From the NCBI RefSeq assembly GCF_001428255.1, contig NZ_LMRW01000023.1, positions 1 to 60,851 on the forward strand: a DNA stretch of 60,851 nucleotides, in the 5' to 3' direction. Position 1 is the first letter of the stretch, and the number at the start of each line of letters is the position of its first letter. The notes below the pieces were generated by a model. The model was not told the origin of the DNA. It made no database searches and worked only from the letters and a program-made list of their open reading frames with translations. A program made the translations under genes and the position numbers. Positions 17,013 through 26,062 of this stretch are shown one piece after another. Source of the DNA: Agromyces sp. Soil535 (GTDB taxonomy: Bacteria > Actinomycetota > Actinomycetes > Actinomycetales > Microbacteriaceae).

Positions 17013-18634
17013 TTCTTCCCGAATCGACGGAGGTGCGGGCGGCGACGCTCGCACCTCCGGTGCCACGTCTGGCGGTCGAATCCCTTTACATGAGCTTCGC
17101 GAACAACCGCGTTCTGCGCGACGTCGCGATCGACGTATGGCCAGGCGAGATCCACGGCCTGGTCGGCCAGAACGGCTCAGGCAAGTCGACACTCGCGAAG
17201 GTTCTCACCGGGCTGTACACCCCCGACGCAGGCACCCGCATCGCCGTGGACGGTGGGGAGCTGCAACTGCCGGTCAGGCCTCAGGAGGCGCGCGACCGCG
17301 GGGTCGCGGTCGTGCACCAGAGCCTCGGGTTGTTCGACCACCAGAGCGTCCTCGAGAACATGCGTGTGGGCCGACTGCGCGGGAGCCGGTTCCTGCGCAG
17401 AATCGACTGGAGTCGCGAACGGGAAGCCGCGACCGCAGTGTTCGAGCGTCTCGGACGTCACGTCCCGTTGAACGCCCCGGTGGGGACCCTACGCGAAGAG
17501 GACCGCGCCACGGTCGCCATCGCGAGGGCCCTCCAGGATGCGCATGCCGGGACCGGGCTGATCATCTTCGACGAATCGACCCGCTCGCTCGGGAGACGTT
17601 CACTGGAGCACTTCTTCGAGATCCTGGGAGAGATCGTCTCAACCGGAACCTCGGTCCTGCTCATCACACATCGACTCGAGGAAGTCGTCGATGCGGCGGA
17701 CCGTGTCACGGTTCTGCGCGACGGGCGCGTCGTGGAGTCCGGTCGGGAGATGGCCGGAATGAACGAGGCCGACCTCACCGCGATGATGCTCGGTCGCAAC
17801 CTCATTGACCTCGAGCACCGCGGTGCGGCGACCATCCCGGCGAACTCGACTCCGGTCGGCGTGGCCGGGTTGACCGGGCTCGGCGTCAGCGAGGTGTCCC
17901 TCGAGGTCTCACCGGGGGAAGTTCTCGGGCTGACGGGGCTCGCCGGCTCCGGCTACGACGACGTCCCCTATCTCCTCAGCGGAGTCACGCACGCCGATGC
18001 CGGGACGCTGACTCTGCTTGGCGCGACCATCTCGGTGCCCGCCCTCAGCCCGGCGTCGGCGATGGAAGCCGGCATCGCCCTCGTACCCGAGGGCCGCGAG
18101 CACGCCGGTCTCGCGATGAGTCTGTCCCTGGCCGAGAATGCCACTTTCCCGCAGACCACCCGCTCCGCGCGCAGCCTGTTCCCGATCGATCGGAAGCGCG
18201 AGCGCCGCATCGTGAGCGAATGGATCGAGCGTCTCGACGTGCGCCCGCGTGAACGGAAGGCCTCGATACGGACCTTCAGTGGAGGAAACCAGCAGAAGGT
18301 CCTGCTGGCGAAGTGGCTCGCCAACGCTCCATCACTGCTGGTTCTCCACGAGCCGACACAGGCCGTCGACGTCGGCGCTCGGCACACGCTCGTCGCTGCA
18401 ATCCGCAAGGCCGCCGCGGATGGCTGCGCTGTGATCGTCGCGGGCTCGGACGAGAACGAGCTGGCCCTGCTCTGCGATCGGTTGCTGGTCTTCGAGGAGG
18501 GCTCGGTTCGAGCCGAACTGCGTGGCGACCTCAGCCCGGACACCATCGTGGAAGCCATCTACTCGAACGGTTCGCGATCCCGGCTGCGCGGTCCAAGATC
18601 TGAAGTACACACGGAAAAGAAAGAGAACAACTGA
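17009..18634 (+). CDS. Ribose-type ABC transporter ATPase (two nucleotide-binding domains)
   Basis: 541 residues from the GTG at 17009, which overlaps the previous stop (GTGA) and has GGGGAG just upstream. RbsA-type tandem ATPase: domain 1 has the P-loop GQNGSGKST and Walker B LIIFDEST but a strongly altered signature (LREEDRATVAIARAL). Domain 2 has a degenerate P-loop (GLAGSGYDDV) but a good signature FSGGNQQKVLLAKWL, and its Walker B Asp is His (LLVLHEPTQ). One active and one degenerate site is normal for RbsA, though the His is unusual. It powers the importer with the permease and binding protein just upstream. Confidence 0.87.
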   Translation: MILPESTEVRAATLAPPVPRLAVESLYMSFANNRVLRDVAIDVWPGEIHGLVGQNGSGKSTLAKVLTGLYTPDAGTRIAVDGGELQLPVRPQEARDRGVAVVHQSLGLFDHQSVLENMRVGRLRGSRFLRRIDWSREREAATAVFERLGRHVPLNAPVGTLREEDRATVAIARALQDAHAGTGLIIFDESTRSLGRRSLEHFFEILGEIVSTGTSVLLITHRLEEVVDAADRVTVLRDGRVVESGREMAGMNEADLTAMMLGRNLIDLEHRGAATIPANSTPVGVAGLTGLGVSEVSLEVSPGEVLGLTGLAGSGYDDVPYLLSGVTHADAGTLTLLGATISVPALSPASAMEAGIALVPEGREHAGLAMSLSLAENATFPQTTRSARSLFPIDRKRERRIVSEWIERLDVRPRERKASIRTFSGGNQQKVLLAKWLANAPSLLVLHEPTQAVDVGARHTLVAAIRKAAADGCAVIVAGSDENELALLCDRLLVFEEGSVRAELRGDLSPDTIVEAIYSNGSRSRLRGPRSEVHTEKKENN

Positions 18635-18635
18635 G

Positions 18636-19685
18636 ATGACCGTCGTCGACATCAATATCCACCACCTCCCGGAGGACCTCTTCACCAACGAGAAGATTCT
18701 CGACGGGTTCCTCAGCACCGCTCCGCGCGGATTCGGTGAGATCGCCAGCGTCACCACGATGGAGAACGGCAAGAAGCAGCTCATCCTCGAGAAGCCCAAG
18801 GGGTACCAGAACCTCAACTACGTCGAGGGTGACTACTCGGTGGAGTCGAAGCTCGCCGCGATGGATGACGCCGGCGTCGACTACGGCGTCATGAGGGTGC
18901 CGGTCTGGCAGGAGTGGCTGCGGCTCGACACCTGCAAGGAGGTCAACGACAACGCGTACGAGATGGTGAAGCGATCCAACGGACGGCTTTTCGCAACAGC
19001 GTGCGTTCCGCCGTGGGGCGGCAAGGAGAACATCTACGAGCTCGAGCGTTCCGTGAAGGAGCTTGGTGCCGTGGGCGTGCAGCTCGCGTGCCACTACGGC
19101 CAGTTGTACCTCGACGACGAGGCATTCGAGCCCTACCTCAAGGTCATCGAGAAGCTCGACATCCCCGTGGTCGTGCATCACACACCCCTCCCCGTCGAGT
19201 GGAAGTCGGTCATCGACTACACCAACCTGCGCCGTGAGTACGGCCGCATCTCGGATCAGGCCACCGCAGTGGGCCGCGAACTCTTCAGCGGCATGTTCGA
19301 TCGGATGCCCGGACTGCGGTTCATTCACACCATGCTCGGCGGGAACTGGTTCGCGAACACCGAGCTGCTCACCCCGCACGCCTCGAACAAGAAGGAGGCG
19401 ATGAACCGCCTCGACTCCAGTGGCGGCGAGAAGATCAAGGGCTACCTCGAGAACAACCTGTTCTACGACCTCACGCACCCGCACTCCTGGGGCAAGCACC
19501 AGGTGGAGGCCGCACTCAAGATCAACGGTGCCGACCACTACCTCTTCGGCTCGTCGTTCCCCGTGTTCTATGGCTGGATGAGTCAAGGCGTCGAGTTCGT
19601 CAACAACGATCTCGACATCAGTGACGCCGACCGCGAGCTCGTGATGTCGGGCAACGCCAAGCGCCTGTTCAACCTCCCCATCTGA
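18636..19685 (+). CDS. Amidohydrolase-2 (ACMSD/LigW-like) family protein with altered metal ligands
   Basis: 349 residues from the ATG at 18636, one base after the ATPase stop. Amidohydrolase-2 family TIM barrel: AAMDDAGVDYGVMRVP, ATACVPPWGG, IPVVVHHTPLP, RFIHTMLGGNW and YLFGSSFPVFYGW. Known relatives are metal-dependent decarboxylases or hydrolases of aromatic acids (5-carboxyvanillate, gamma-resorcylate, aminocarboxymuconate semialdehyde). By eye the N-terminal H-x-H reads N-x-H (DINIHHLP), and the late Asp of the usual FGTDYP is Ser (FGSSFP). It may therefore use a different metal set-up. It pairs with the DUF3500 gene 14 bases downstream. Confidence 0.8.
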   Translation: MTVVDINIHHLPEDLFTNEKILDGFLSTAPRGFGEIASVTTMENGKKQLILEKPKGYQNLNYVEGDYSVESKLAAMDDAGVDYGVMRVPVWQEWLRLDTCKEVNDNAYEMVKRSNGRLFATACVPPWGGKENIYELERSVKELGAVGVQLACHYGQLYLDDEAFEPYLKVIEKLDIPVVVHHTPLPVEWKSVIDYTNLRREYGRISDQATAVGRELFSGMFDRMPGLRFIHTMLGGNWFANTELLTPHASNKKEAMNRLDSSGGEKIKGYLENNLFYDLTHPHSWGKHQVEAALKINGADHYLFGSSFPVFYGWMSQGVEFVNNDLDISDADRELVMSGNAKRLFNLPI

Positions 19686-19699
19686 GGCAAGGAGCAGCC

Positions 19700-20998
19700 A
19701 TGAACAACGAGAACGAAGACATCGACGGATTCTTCTCTGCCGCCCGAGTGACCGGGCAGCAGGAGGCCGTCGAACTGCCGCAGGACAGTTTTCGCGCTCA
19801 CCTGTACGACCTCGACGACCCGGTTCTCGCCGGCAGCCGCGGTGTGGACTATGAGCAGTTCGCGGAGGACCGTTACAGCGCTCCGTTCCTGCAGGAGCTC
19901 CTGGCATATTGGGACGGCCTCTATCGTGAGCCGTTCGTCGGCATCACAGCGGACGGTGTCGTGCGGGAGGGACTTTACGAGCTCCCCGACGTCGATGTAC
20001 CCACCGATCCCTCTCTCGTGGCGGCGGCCGAACGTGTTCTCGGGCTCCTCACCGCGGAGCAGCGCGAGCAGTTCTGCCATCCCATCGATGCGCCGGAATG
20101 GAGGGCCTGGAGCAATCCCGAGTTCGTCATCTATCGCGTCGGACTGCGGCTGGAGACGCTGAGCGCTGAGGTCGTCGATGCCATGCTCGACGTGGTTCGC
20201 TCCTCCCTGAGCCCCGCGGGATATGAGCGGGTCGCGGAGGCGATGGCCCTCAACGGCTTCCTTGGCGAGTTGGTCGATCTGCCCGCCGTCATGAACGACC
20301 GCAGCTACTGGTTCTCCTTCTTCGGCACCCCGTCGGCGGAGGGCGCATGGGGTTGGCAGCTCTTCGGTCACCACGTGGCTCTCAACTTCGTGACCGTCCG
20401 TGGCCGGCACATCATCGCGCCGGTGTTCCTCGGGGCGGAGCCGGCACTCTCCGATGGTGCGAGGCCCCCACTCTTCGATGCACGGGAGCAGGTGGCGATC
20501 GAGCTCGCCGAGTCTTTGACCGACGAGCAGCGCGAGAAGGCCGTCGTCTACAGTTCCGTCCTCGACCCTGCCATGCCGGAGGGGCGGCTGCATCCCGCCG
20601 ATGAACGCCACGTCGCGGGAGCGTTCCGCGACAACCGAGTGGTCCCGTATGAAGGGATCCCAGTGCGGGAGTTGACGGATCGACAGCGTGGCCTGCTGCG
20701 TACCGTCATCGAGGACTTCTTCCTACTCTTGGTCGAACCGCAGCGGGAGTTGACGTTGCGCGATTTCGACGGCCACATGGACGAGACCTGGCTTTCCTGG
20801 TACGGCGCCACCGACGGTTCGCAGCCGTTCTACTTCCGCATTCAGAGCCCCGTGGTCATGGCGGAGTTGGATCACCACGCTGGAGTGTGGCTCAGCAATC
20901 GGCTGCCTGCCCGCTTCCACGTGCACACGACACTGCGACTGCCGAACGGAAACGACTACGGCAAGGCGCTTCTCGCTCAGATGGCTGAGCGCACGTGA
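19700..20998 (+). CDS. DUF3500 family protein
   Basis: 432 residues, ATG after AAGGAG. The family has no established reaction. Visible conserved blocks are WSYHFQ-like FSFFGTPSAEGAWGWQLFGH with HHVALNFV, then EQREKAVVYSS, VPYEGIPVRELTD, HMDETWLSWYG, FYFRIQSPVVMAELDHHAGV and RLPNGNDYGKALL. The recurrent His/Asp residues could hold a metal. It is last in the importer operon after the amidohydrolase, and a second decayed copy lies beside a GcvT-type gene at 1.8-2.1 kb, so the family is repeatedly linked to this catabolism. The 3' end overlaps the convergent GntR gene by 22 bases. Confidence 0.75.
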   Translation: MNNENEDIDGFFSAARVTGQQEAVELPQDSFRAHLYDLDDPVLAGSRGVDYEQFAEDRYSAPFLQELLAYWDGLYREPFVGITADGVVREGLYELPDVDVPTDPSLVAAAERVLGLLTAEQREQFCHPIDAPEWRAWSNPEFVIYRVGLRLETLSAEVVDAMLDVVRSSLSPAGYERVAEAMALNGFLGELVDLPAVMNDRSYWFSFFGTPSAEGAWGWQLFGHHVALNFVTVRGRHIIAPVFLGAEPALSDGARPPLFDAREQVAIELAESLTDEQREKAVVYSSVLDPAMPEGRLHPADERHVAGAFRDNRVVPYEGIPVRELTDRQRGLLRTVIEDFFLLLVEPQRELTLRDFDGHMDETWLSWYGATDGSQPFYFRIQSPVVMAELDHHAGVWLSNRLPARFHVHTTLRLPNGNDYGKALLAQMAERT

Positions 20999-21663
20999 GC
21001 GGGTTCATTCGCGCCCGACAGTGAGGCCTCGTAGTTCGTCACGGCCTCGAGCGTGTTGATGTCGTGTCGACGCGAGGCGGTCTCGATCATTTCGGGGTCC
21101 GCCCCGCCCTCGATCAGGTCGAGGATCGCAGTGTGTTCGCTGATCGAGGCGAGGGCCCGGCCGGGTGCGTACCAGAAAGCAGACTGGCGGACGAGCTCGA
21201 GTCGTGTCCACTCAGCCGAGACCAGGTCGTTCAGTCGCTCGTCATCGCAGCGGGAGCACAGCAGAGCGTGGAAGCGCCGATTCAGCGCGCCGAATCGTTG
21301 TGGGTCGAAGTTGGCCAGCGCGTCGCCCATCTCGCGGTTCAGCCTGCGTGCCTCGCTGATGTCGTCAGGGGTCATCTTCTCTGCCGAAAGTGCCGTTGCA
21401 AGGCCGCCGAGCCGGGCCAGCAGGCGCATCGTGCGCTTCCAGGTCTCGGTGTCGAATGTCTTGACGACGGCGCCCGCGTTCTGGATGATGTCCACCCAGC
21501 CCTCGGCCTCGAGCCGACGTAGGGACTCCCGCCACGGGTTGGTGCTGATGTTGTACTCACGGCCGAGTTGGTCGATCACGAGCCGCTTGCCGGGGCCGTA
21601 CGTGCCGTCCATGATCCGCTCCTTGAGGATCTGGTAGGCCTGATCGGCTTTGCTGACCGCCAC
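20977..21663 (-). CDS. GntR-family regulator (FadR/FCD type)
   Basis: 228 residues from the GTG at 21663. AAGGAG lies about eight bases before this GTG, inside the longer TTG-started frame, which decides the start. N-terminal winged HTH (AYQILKERIMDGTYGPG, REYNISTNPWRESLRRLEAEG), then an FCD domain whose likely metal His residues are seen in NRRFHALLC, ISEHTAILDL and ASRRHDINTL. FCD regulators bind small organic acids. Probable repressor of the neighbouring importer or meta-cleavage operon. Confidence 0.85.
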   Translation of the reverse strand: MAVSKADQAYQILKERIMDGTYGPGKRLVIDQLGREYNISTNPWRESLRRLEAEGWVDIIQNAGAVVKTFDTETWKRTMRLLARLGGLATALSAEKMTPDDISEARRLNREMGDALANFDPQRFGALNRRFHALLCSRCDDERLNDLVSAEWTRLELVRQSAFWYAPGRALASISEHTAILDLIEGGADPEMIETASRRHDINTLEAVTNYEASLSGANEPAHVRSAI

Positions 21664-21710
21664 TCGTAACTCCTTCGGCAAACGATGGGCTGATCCCGCG
21701 ATTCTACTGG

Positions 21711-22631
21711 TTATCGCACAGGATCCGCCGTGGAGCGGGCGATTCGAGCCAGCAGTCTCCCAGCCGTTGAGTCGAGCGCGGCTCCAGCGCGAGCGAGCAC
21801 GAGCGCGCGAAGCGGTTCCGGTGCTGGCTGGAGGCGCCGGACCGTCACCGCGAAGCGGGACAGGCTCGCACCGTCGGGATCCGGGAGGATCGCGCAGGCG
21901 ACACCCGCCTCGATCAACGGCAGGCTCGTCTGGATGGTCTCGACCGTGCGAATTGAGGCCGGCGTGATCCCGTGCCGACGGAACGCCTCGTCGACCGCCT
22001 CCGGCAGGCTGGGGACGGCGGCGGTCCGGCGCGGCAGCAGCACGACCTTGCCGGTGAAGCTGCTGAGCGGAAGCGGGTCCGGGAGGTCTGCCTCATCCGC
22101 CGCGAACGCGGCGACGAGCGGAATCTCGCCCCAGTCCACGATCTTCAGCGTGCCGCGGTGGCGCTGGGCGAAGCGCCTCGGATCGGCGACCATGATCGCT
22201 GCGAGGTCGACGGTGCGCTGCTGCAGCATCTCGATCGCGGCCCAGGGCGGGGGATCCACGAGGCGGATCTCGACGTCGGGCACTTCAGCCGCGTACTCGC
22301 GGAGGAGGGTGGGCAGTCGGTGCCACATCAGCGCCGGCACCGCCGCCATCGTCAGCGACCCCGCCGTGCCCGCACCGAACCGGCCGAGCGCCGACACGAT
22401 GTCGTCGATGTCTCCGAGCACCCGGGAGGACGCGTCGAGCAGGTACCGACCGGCGCTCGTGGCCTCCACGCCGCGCGGGGTGCGCACGAGAAGCGACACG
22501 CCGACGGCTTCCTCGAGCTTGGCGATCGCGACACTCAAGGGCGGCTGCGAGATGTGCAGCCGGGCGGCGGCCGCGGTGAACGAGCCCGCTTCGACGACGG
22601 CGGTGAAGTATCGAAGGTGGCGCAGCTCCAT
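21711..22631 (-). CDS. LysR-family transcriptional regulator
   Basis: 306 residues with a standard LysR start, MELRHLRYFTAVVEAGSF, and HTH LHISQPPLSVAIAKLEE. The substrate domain includes GSLTMAAVPALMWHRLP. It is divergent from the extradiol dioxygenase gene; the 130 bases between them contain an inverted repeat suited to LysR binding. It most likely activates the dioxygenase-to-aldolase operon on sensing an aromatic or ring-cleavage compound. Confidence 0.9.
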   Translation of the reverse strand: MELRHLRYFTAVVEAGSFTAAAARLHISQPPLSVAIAKLEEAVGVSLLVRTPRGVEATSAGRYLLDASSRVLGDIDDIVSALGRFGAGTAGSLTMAAVPALMWHRLPTLLREYAAEVPDVEIRLVDPPPWAAIEMLQQRTVDLAAIMVADPRRFAQRHRGTLKIVDWGEIPLVAAFAADEADLPDPLPLSSFTGKVVLLPRRTAAVPSLPEAVDEAFRRHGITPASIRTVETIQTSLPLIEAGVACAILPDPDGASLSRFAVTVRRLQPAPEPLRALVLARAGAALDSTAGRLLARIARSTADPVR

Positions 22632-22658
22632 GGTTCACAGCATATCCCGAGGGTGGCT

Positions 22659-22673
22659 ATAGCTTGTGGCTAT
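22659..22673. promoter_or_regulatory. LysR-type inverted repeat
   Basis: ATAGC-TTGTG-GCTAT, a perfect 5-bp dyad with a 5-base centre, with an extra GGCTAT half-copy directly before it. It lies 27 bases upstream of the leftward LysR start and about 90 bases before the dioxygenase gene, the usual place for a LysR T-N11-A box controlling both directions. Confidence 0.55.
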
Positions 22674-22760
22674 GGCTCTCAGACGAAAGCGGTAGTTCCC
22701 ATCGTGGCGGGGAGTCGTCAGGCTTGAAGGGCAGTCAACCGCACGAGTATGGAGCCGCCG

Positions 22761-23756
22761 ATGTTGCCGACCACCAATTTCGCCCCACCGTTCACCCTGA
22801 CGCGTGCGAGCCATGTCTCGCTCGCCGTGACGGACCTGGAGGCTAGCCGTGACTTCTACCGCGACGTCGTCGGTCTCGTCGTCACGGAGGAGACCGATGA
22901 CGCCGTCTACCTGCGCGGGCTCGAGGAGTCGGCGCACCACAGCCTGGTGCTCGAACGCGGCGACGAGGCGAAGGCACTACGCGTCGGACTTCGAGTTCGC
23001 ACCGACCAGGACATCCTCGCCGCAGAGAAACACTTCGCCGCCACCGGAATCGAGTTCCAGCGGGTCGAGAAGGCCCACCAGGGCCCGACGCTGCAATTCC
23101 GCGACCCTGTGGGAACACAGATGGAGCTCACCTCCTCAATGGACCTTGTTCCGCGCAAGATGCAGAACTTCGACGAGTTCGTAGCCGGGGCTCCACAGCG
23201 CATCGACCACTACCAGGTCGTCACCTACGACGTGCAGACGGCCACCGACTTCTGGACAGGCCTCGGCATGCGGATGTCGGAGTACACAGCGACCGATGGC
23301 ACCGACGAGCTCTGGGGAACCTGGATGGAGGTCAAGGGCAACACGCACGACCTTGTGTTCACCAATGGCCATGGTCCCCGACTGCATCACTTCGCCTACA
23401 CCGTGCCGGATGCCACTGCATTGCTTCATGCAGCGGACGTCGCCGGTGCCCTCGGCTTTGGTGAGGAGATCGACCGCGGACCGGGCCGCCATGGGATCAG
23501 CAACGCGCTGTTCCTCTACCTGCGGGATCCCGACCAGCACCGGGTCGAGCTGTTCACGACGCACTACCAGTTCATCGACCTGGAGGAGGAGCCCATCCGG
23601 TGGGACGTCAGCAACGCGAAGCGCGCGCAGCTGTGGGGTATGCCGGCGTCCAACCGTTGGTTCTTCGAGGCCAGCGAGTTCCCGGGAGAAGTCCTGCACG
23701 AGCCGCTCCTGCACGCGAGCCCGACGACGCTCGAACAGTACCTCGGCGTTCACTGA
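22761..23756 (+). CDS. Extradiol ring-cleavage dioxygenase, HpaD/MndD-like
   Basis: 331 residues from the ATG at 22761 (TGGAG eight bases before); an ATG at 22749 is the alternative. Two vicinal-oxygen-chelate domains. Blocks RLHHFAYTV, RGPGRHGISNALFLYL and DPDQHRVELFTTHYQF closely follow the actinobacterial homoprotocatechuate 2,3-dioxygenases. Metal ligands are His in RIDHYQVVTY, His in RLHHF and Glu in HRVELF. It cleaves a catechol next to the two hydroxyls using Fe(II) or Mn(II). It opens a six-gene operon whose products would finish the degradation. Homoprotocatechuate is the best guess for the ring; a related methoxy- or alkyl-catechol is possible. Confidence 0.88.
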   Translation: MLPTTNFAPPFTLTRASHVSLAVTDLEASRDFYRDVVGLVVTEETDDAVYLRGLEESAHHSLVLERGDEAKALRVGLRVRTDQDILAAEKHFAATGIEFQRVEKAHQGPTLQFRDPVGTQMELTSSMDLVPRKMQNFDEFVAGAPQRIDHYQVVTYDVQTATDFWTGLGMRMSEYTATDGTDELWGTWMEVKGNTHDLVFTNGHGPRLHHFAYTVPDATALLHAADVAGALGFGEEIDRGPGRHGISNALFLYLRDPDQHRVELFTTHYQFIDLEEEPIRWDVSNAKRAQLWGMPASNRWFFEASEFPGEVLHEPLLHASPTTLEQYLGVH

Positions 23757-24454
23757 TGGGCACCCTCCCCGCCGAGCTGCGCGCGAAGCTGGAGGCCGCA
23801 CCAGTCGCGAGCCTATCGGCACAGCTGCGCAAGCGAGGACTGAGCAACGTGCACATCGACGGCGTGCGCCCGATGCATCCGGAGGTGAAGCTGGTCGGCA
23901 CCGCCAGGACGCTGCGCTACATCCCCAATCGGGAAGACCTCTTCGCGAGCCACGGCGGCGGCCAGAACGCGCAGAAGCGAGCCTTCGACGCCGTCGACAG
24001 CGGAGAGGTCATCGTCATCGAGGCGCGCAGGGATGCAGGCTCGGGAACGCTCGGTGACATCCTCGCCATCCGTGCCCGCACGCGCGGCGCGGCCGGCATC
24101 GTCACCGATGGCGGCGTGCGCGACTACGAGGCGGTCGTCGCAGTCGGGCTGCCGGTCTTCTCGAACGGGGCCCACCCCGCGGTACTCGGCCGGAAGCACG
24201 TGCCGTGGGAGTTCGACGTGACCATCGGCTGCGGGGGCACGGCCGTCCAGCCGGGCGACATCATCGTCGGGGACGCCGACGGGGTGATCGTCATCCCCCC
24301 AGGGATGGTCGCCGACGTCGTCGACGCGGCACTCGCCCAAGAGGCCGAGGACGTATGGGTCGCCCAGCTGATCGACGAGGGTCACGCCCTCGACGGGCTG
24401 TTCCCCATGAACGCCGAGTGGCGCGCGCGCTTCGAAGTGGAGCACGGCGATTGA
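23756..24454 (+). CDS. RraA-like family aldolase/decarboxylase
   Basis: 232 residues, start ATG overlapping the dioxygenase stop in TGATG. Family blocks are GTARTLRYIPNREDL, GSGTLGDILAIRARTRGA, and GIVTDGGVRDYEAV, where the Arg-Asp pair is the catalytic/metal site of HMG/CHA aldolases. Such enzymes cleave 4-hydroxy-4-methyl- or 4-carboxy-4-hydroxy-2-oxoadipate and decarboxylate oxaloacetate. It could provide an extra aldol or decarboxylation step for a carboxylated ring-cleavage product. Not the RNase E inhibitor role by context. Confidence 0.82.
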   Translation: MGTLPAELRAKLEAAPVASLSAQLRKRGLSNVHIDGVRPMHPEVKLVGTARTLRYIPNREDLFASHGGGQNAQKRAFDAVDSGEVIVIEARRDAGSGTLGDILAIRARTRGAAGIVTDGGVRDYEAVVAVGLPVFSNGAHPAVLGRKHVPWEFDVTIGCGGTAVQPGDIIVGDADGVIVIPPGMVADVVDAALAQEAEDVWVAQLIDEGHALDGLFPMNAEWRARFEVEHGD

Positions 24455-25260
24455 CCGGCCCTGAAGTGCGGCGGACGCTGGACCACGCGACCATCGCCGC
24501 GATCGCCGACCGGCTCTCCGCGGCGGAACGCGACCGGGCGACCGTGGACCTCCTGACGACCAGCCACCCCGGCATGACGGTCGAGGACTCCTACGCCGTG
24601 CAGAACGAGTGGCGTCGACGGGGCGTCGCCGCGGGACGCCGCCTCATCGGACGGAAGATCGGCCTGACCTCGAAGGTTATGCAGGCGGCGACCGGCATCA
24701 CCGAACCGGACTACGGCGCGATCTTCGCGGACGCGGTCTTCGAGAACGGCTCGCTCATCGAACACGACCGCTTCTCGAACGTGCGCATCGAGGTCGAGCT
24801 CGCATTCGTCCTCGCAGAACCCCTGGAGGGGCCCGGGACGACGATTTTCGACGTGCTCCGGGCGACGGAGTACGTCGTCCCCGCACTCGAGATCCTCTCG
24901 TCGCGTATCGAGCTCGCCGGGCGCACGATCGTCGACACGATCAGCGACAACGCGGCGTTCGGTGGCCTCGTCTTGGGCGGGAATCCGTGGAAGGTCGACG
25001 AGATCGACCTCCGCTGGGTGTCCGCGCTCCTCTACCGGAACGAAGCCATCGAGGAGTCGGGGGTTGCCGCCGCGGTCCTGAACCACCCCGCGACGGGCGT
25101 GGCGTGGCTCGCGAACAAGCTGGCGCGACACGGTGACCGCCTCGAAGCCGGCGAGATCGTGCTCGCCGGATCCTTCACCCGCCCGATGTGGGTCGAGAAG
25201 GGCGACACCGTGCTCGCCGACTACGGGGATATGGGGACCATCACATGCCGCTTCAACTGA
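24451..25260 (+). CDS. 2-oxo-hept-4-ene-1,7-dioate hydratase-like (HpaH family)
   Basis: 269 residues from a TTG at 24451 that overlaps the upstream stop (TTGA); HpaH proteins are about 267 residues, which supports this start. Seen: GRKIGLTSKVMQAATGI, DYGAIFADAVFENG, RIEVELAFVLAEPLEG, VPALEILSSRIE, DNAAFGGLVLGG and AGEIVLAGSFTRP. The enzyme adds water to the 2-hydroxydienoate produced after ring cleavage and decarboxylation/isomerisation, using Mg2+. Directly followed by the matching aldolase. Confidence 0.9.
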   Translation: MTGPEVRRTLDHATIAAIADRLSAAERDRATVDLLTTSHPGMTVEDSYAVQNEWRRRGVAAGRRLIGRKIGLTSKVMQAATGITEPDYGAIFADAVFENGSLIEHDRFSNVRIEVELAFVLAEPLEGPGTTIFDVLRATEYVVPALEILSSRIELAGRTIVDTISDNAAFGGLVLGGNPWKVDEIDLRWVSALLYRNEAIEESGVAAAVLNHPATGVAWLANKLARHGDRLEAGEIVLAGSFTRPMWVEKGDTVLADYGDMGTITCRFN

Positions 25261-26048
25261 CTCCCACCCTCCGGGACGTCCTGCGTGCCACCCCGCGTCC
25301 CCTTGCGGGGATCTGGGTCTGCTCGGGCAGTCCCCTCGTCGCCGAGATCGTCGCGGGCTCGGGCATCGACTGGCTGCTGATCGACCAGGAGCACGGCCCG
25401 AACGACCTGCAGACCGTCCTCGCGCAGCTGCAGGCGGTGGCAGCCTATCCGGCGACGCCGGTGGTTCGCGTTCCCTCAGGGGACGTCGTGACGATCAAGC
25501 AGGTCCTCGACCTCGGCGCGCAGAACATCCTCGTGCCGATGGTGTCGTCCGCCGAGCAGGCACGAGAGCTCGTCCGCGCGGTGCGCTACCCGCCCCGGGG
25601 CTTGCGCGGGGTCGGTTCGGCGCTTGCGCGGTCGGCCCGCTGGAATCGCGTTGAGGACTACCTCCTGGATGCCGACCGCCATGTCTCGCTGTTCGTCCAG
25701 GTCGAGACGGTCGAGGGGATCGAGGCCGCCGGGCAGATCGCCGGAACGGACGGGATCGACGGGGTCTTCGTCGGGCCATCCGACCTGGCCGCCTCGATGG
25801 GCCTGCTCGGCCAGCAGGCCCATCCCGACGTTGTGTCGGCCGTCACCCGCGCCTTCGAGGCCGTCCGCACCGCCGGGAAGCCCGTCGGCGTCAACGCCTT
25901 CGACCCCGTGGTGGCGCGCGCCTATTACGACGCGGGCGCCGACTTCGTGCTCGTCGGAGCCGATGTCGCCCTGCTCGCCCGTGGCACCGAGGCGCTCGCG
26001 GCCCGGTTCGGCGAGGCGAGCGACACGACCCGCCGCCCGTCCTACTGA
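25245..26048 (+). CDS. HpcH/HpaI-family aldolase (4-hydroxy-2-oxoheptanedioate aldolase-like)
   Basis: 267 residues from the ATG at 25245, overlapping the hydratase end by 16 bases. Class II pyruvate aldolase marks: LLIDQEHGPNDLQ, VRVPSGD, LVPMVSSAEQA, FVQVETVEGIEA and FVGPSDLAASMG; the Glu and Asp in the latter two bind the metal. It splits the hydratase product into pyruvate and a semialdehyde (succinic semialdehyde in the Hpa route), which the next gene would oxidise. Confidence 0.9.
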   Translation: MPLQLTPTLRDVLRATPRPLAGIWVCSGSPLVAEIVAGSGIDWLLIDQEHGPNDLQTVLAQLQAVAAYPATPVVRVPSGDVVTIKQVLDLGAQNILVPMVSSAEQARELVRAVRYPPRGLRGVGSALARSARWNRVEDYLLDADRHVSLFVQVETVEGIEAAGQIAGTDGIDGVFVGPSDLAASMGLLGQQAHPDVVSAVTRAFEAVRTAGKPVGVNAFDPVVARAYYDAGADFVLVGADVALLARGTEALAARFGEASDTTRRPSY

Positions 26049-26062
26049 GCTGAACGAGAGAC

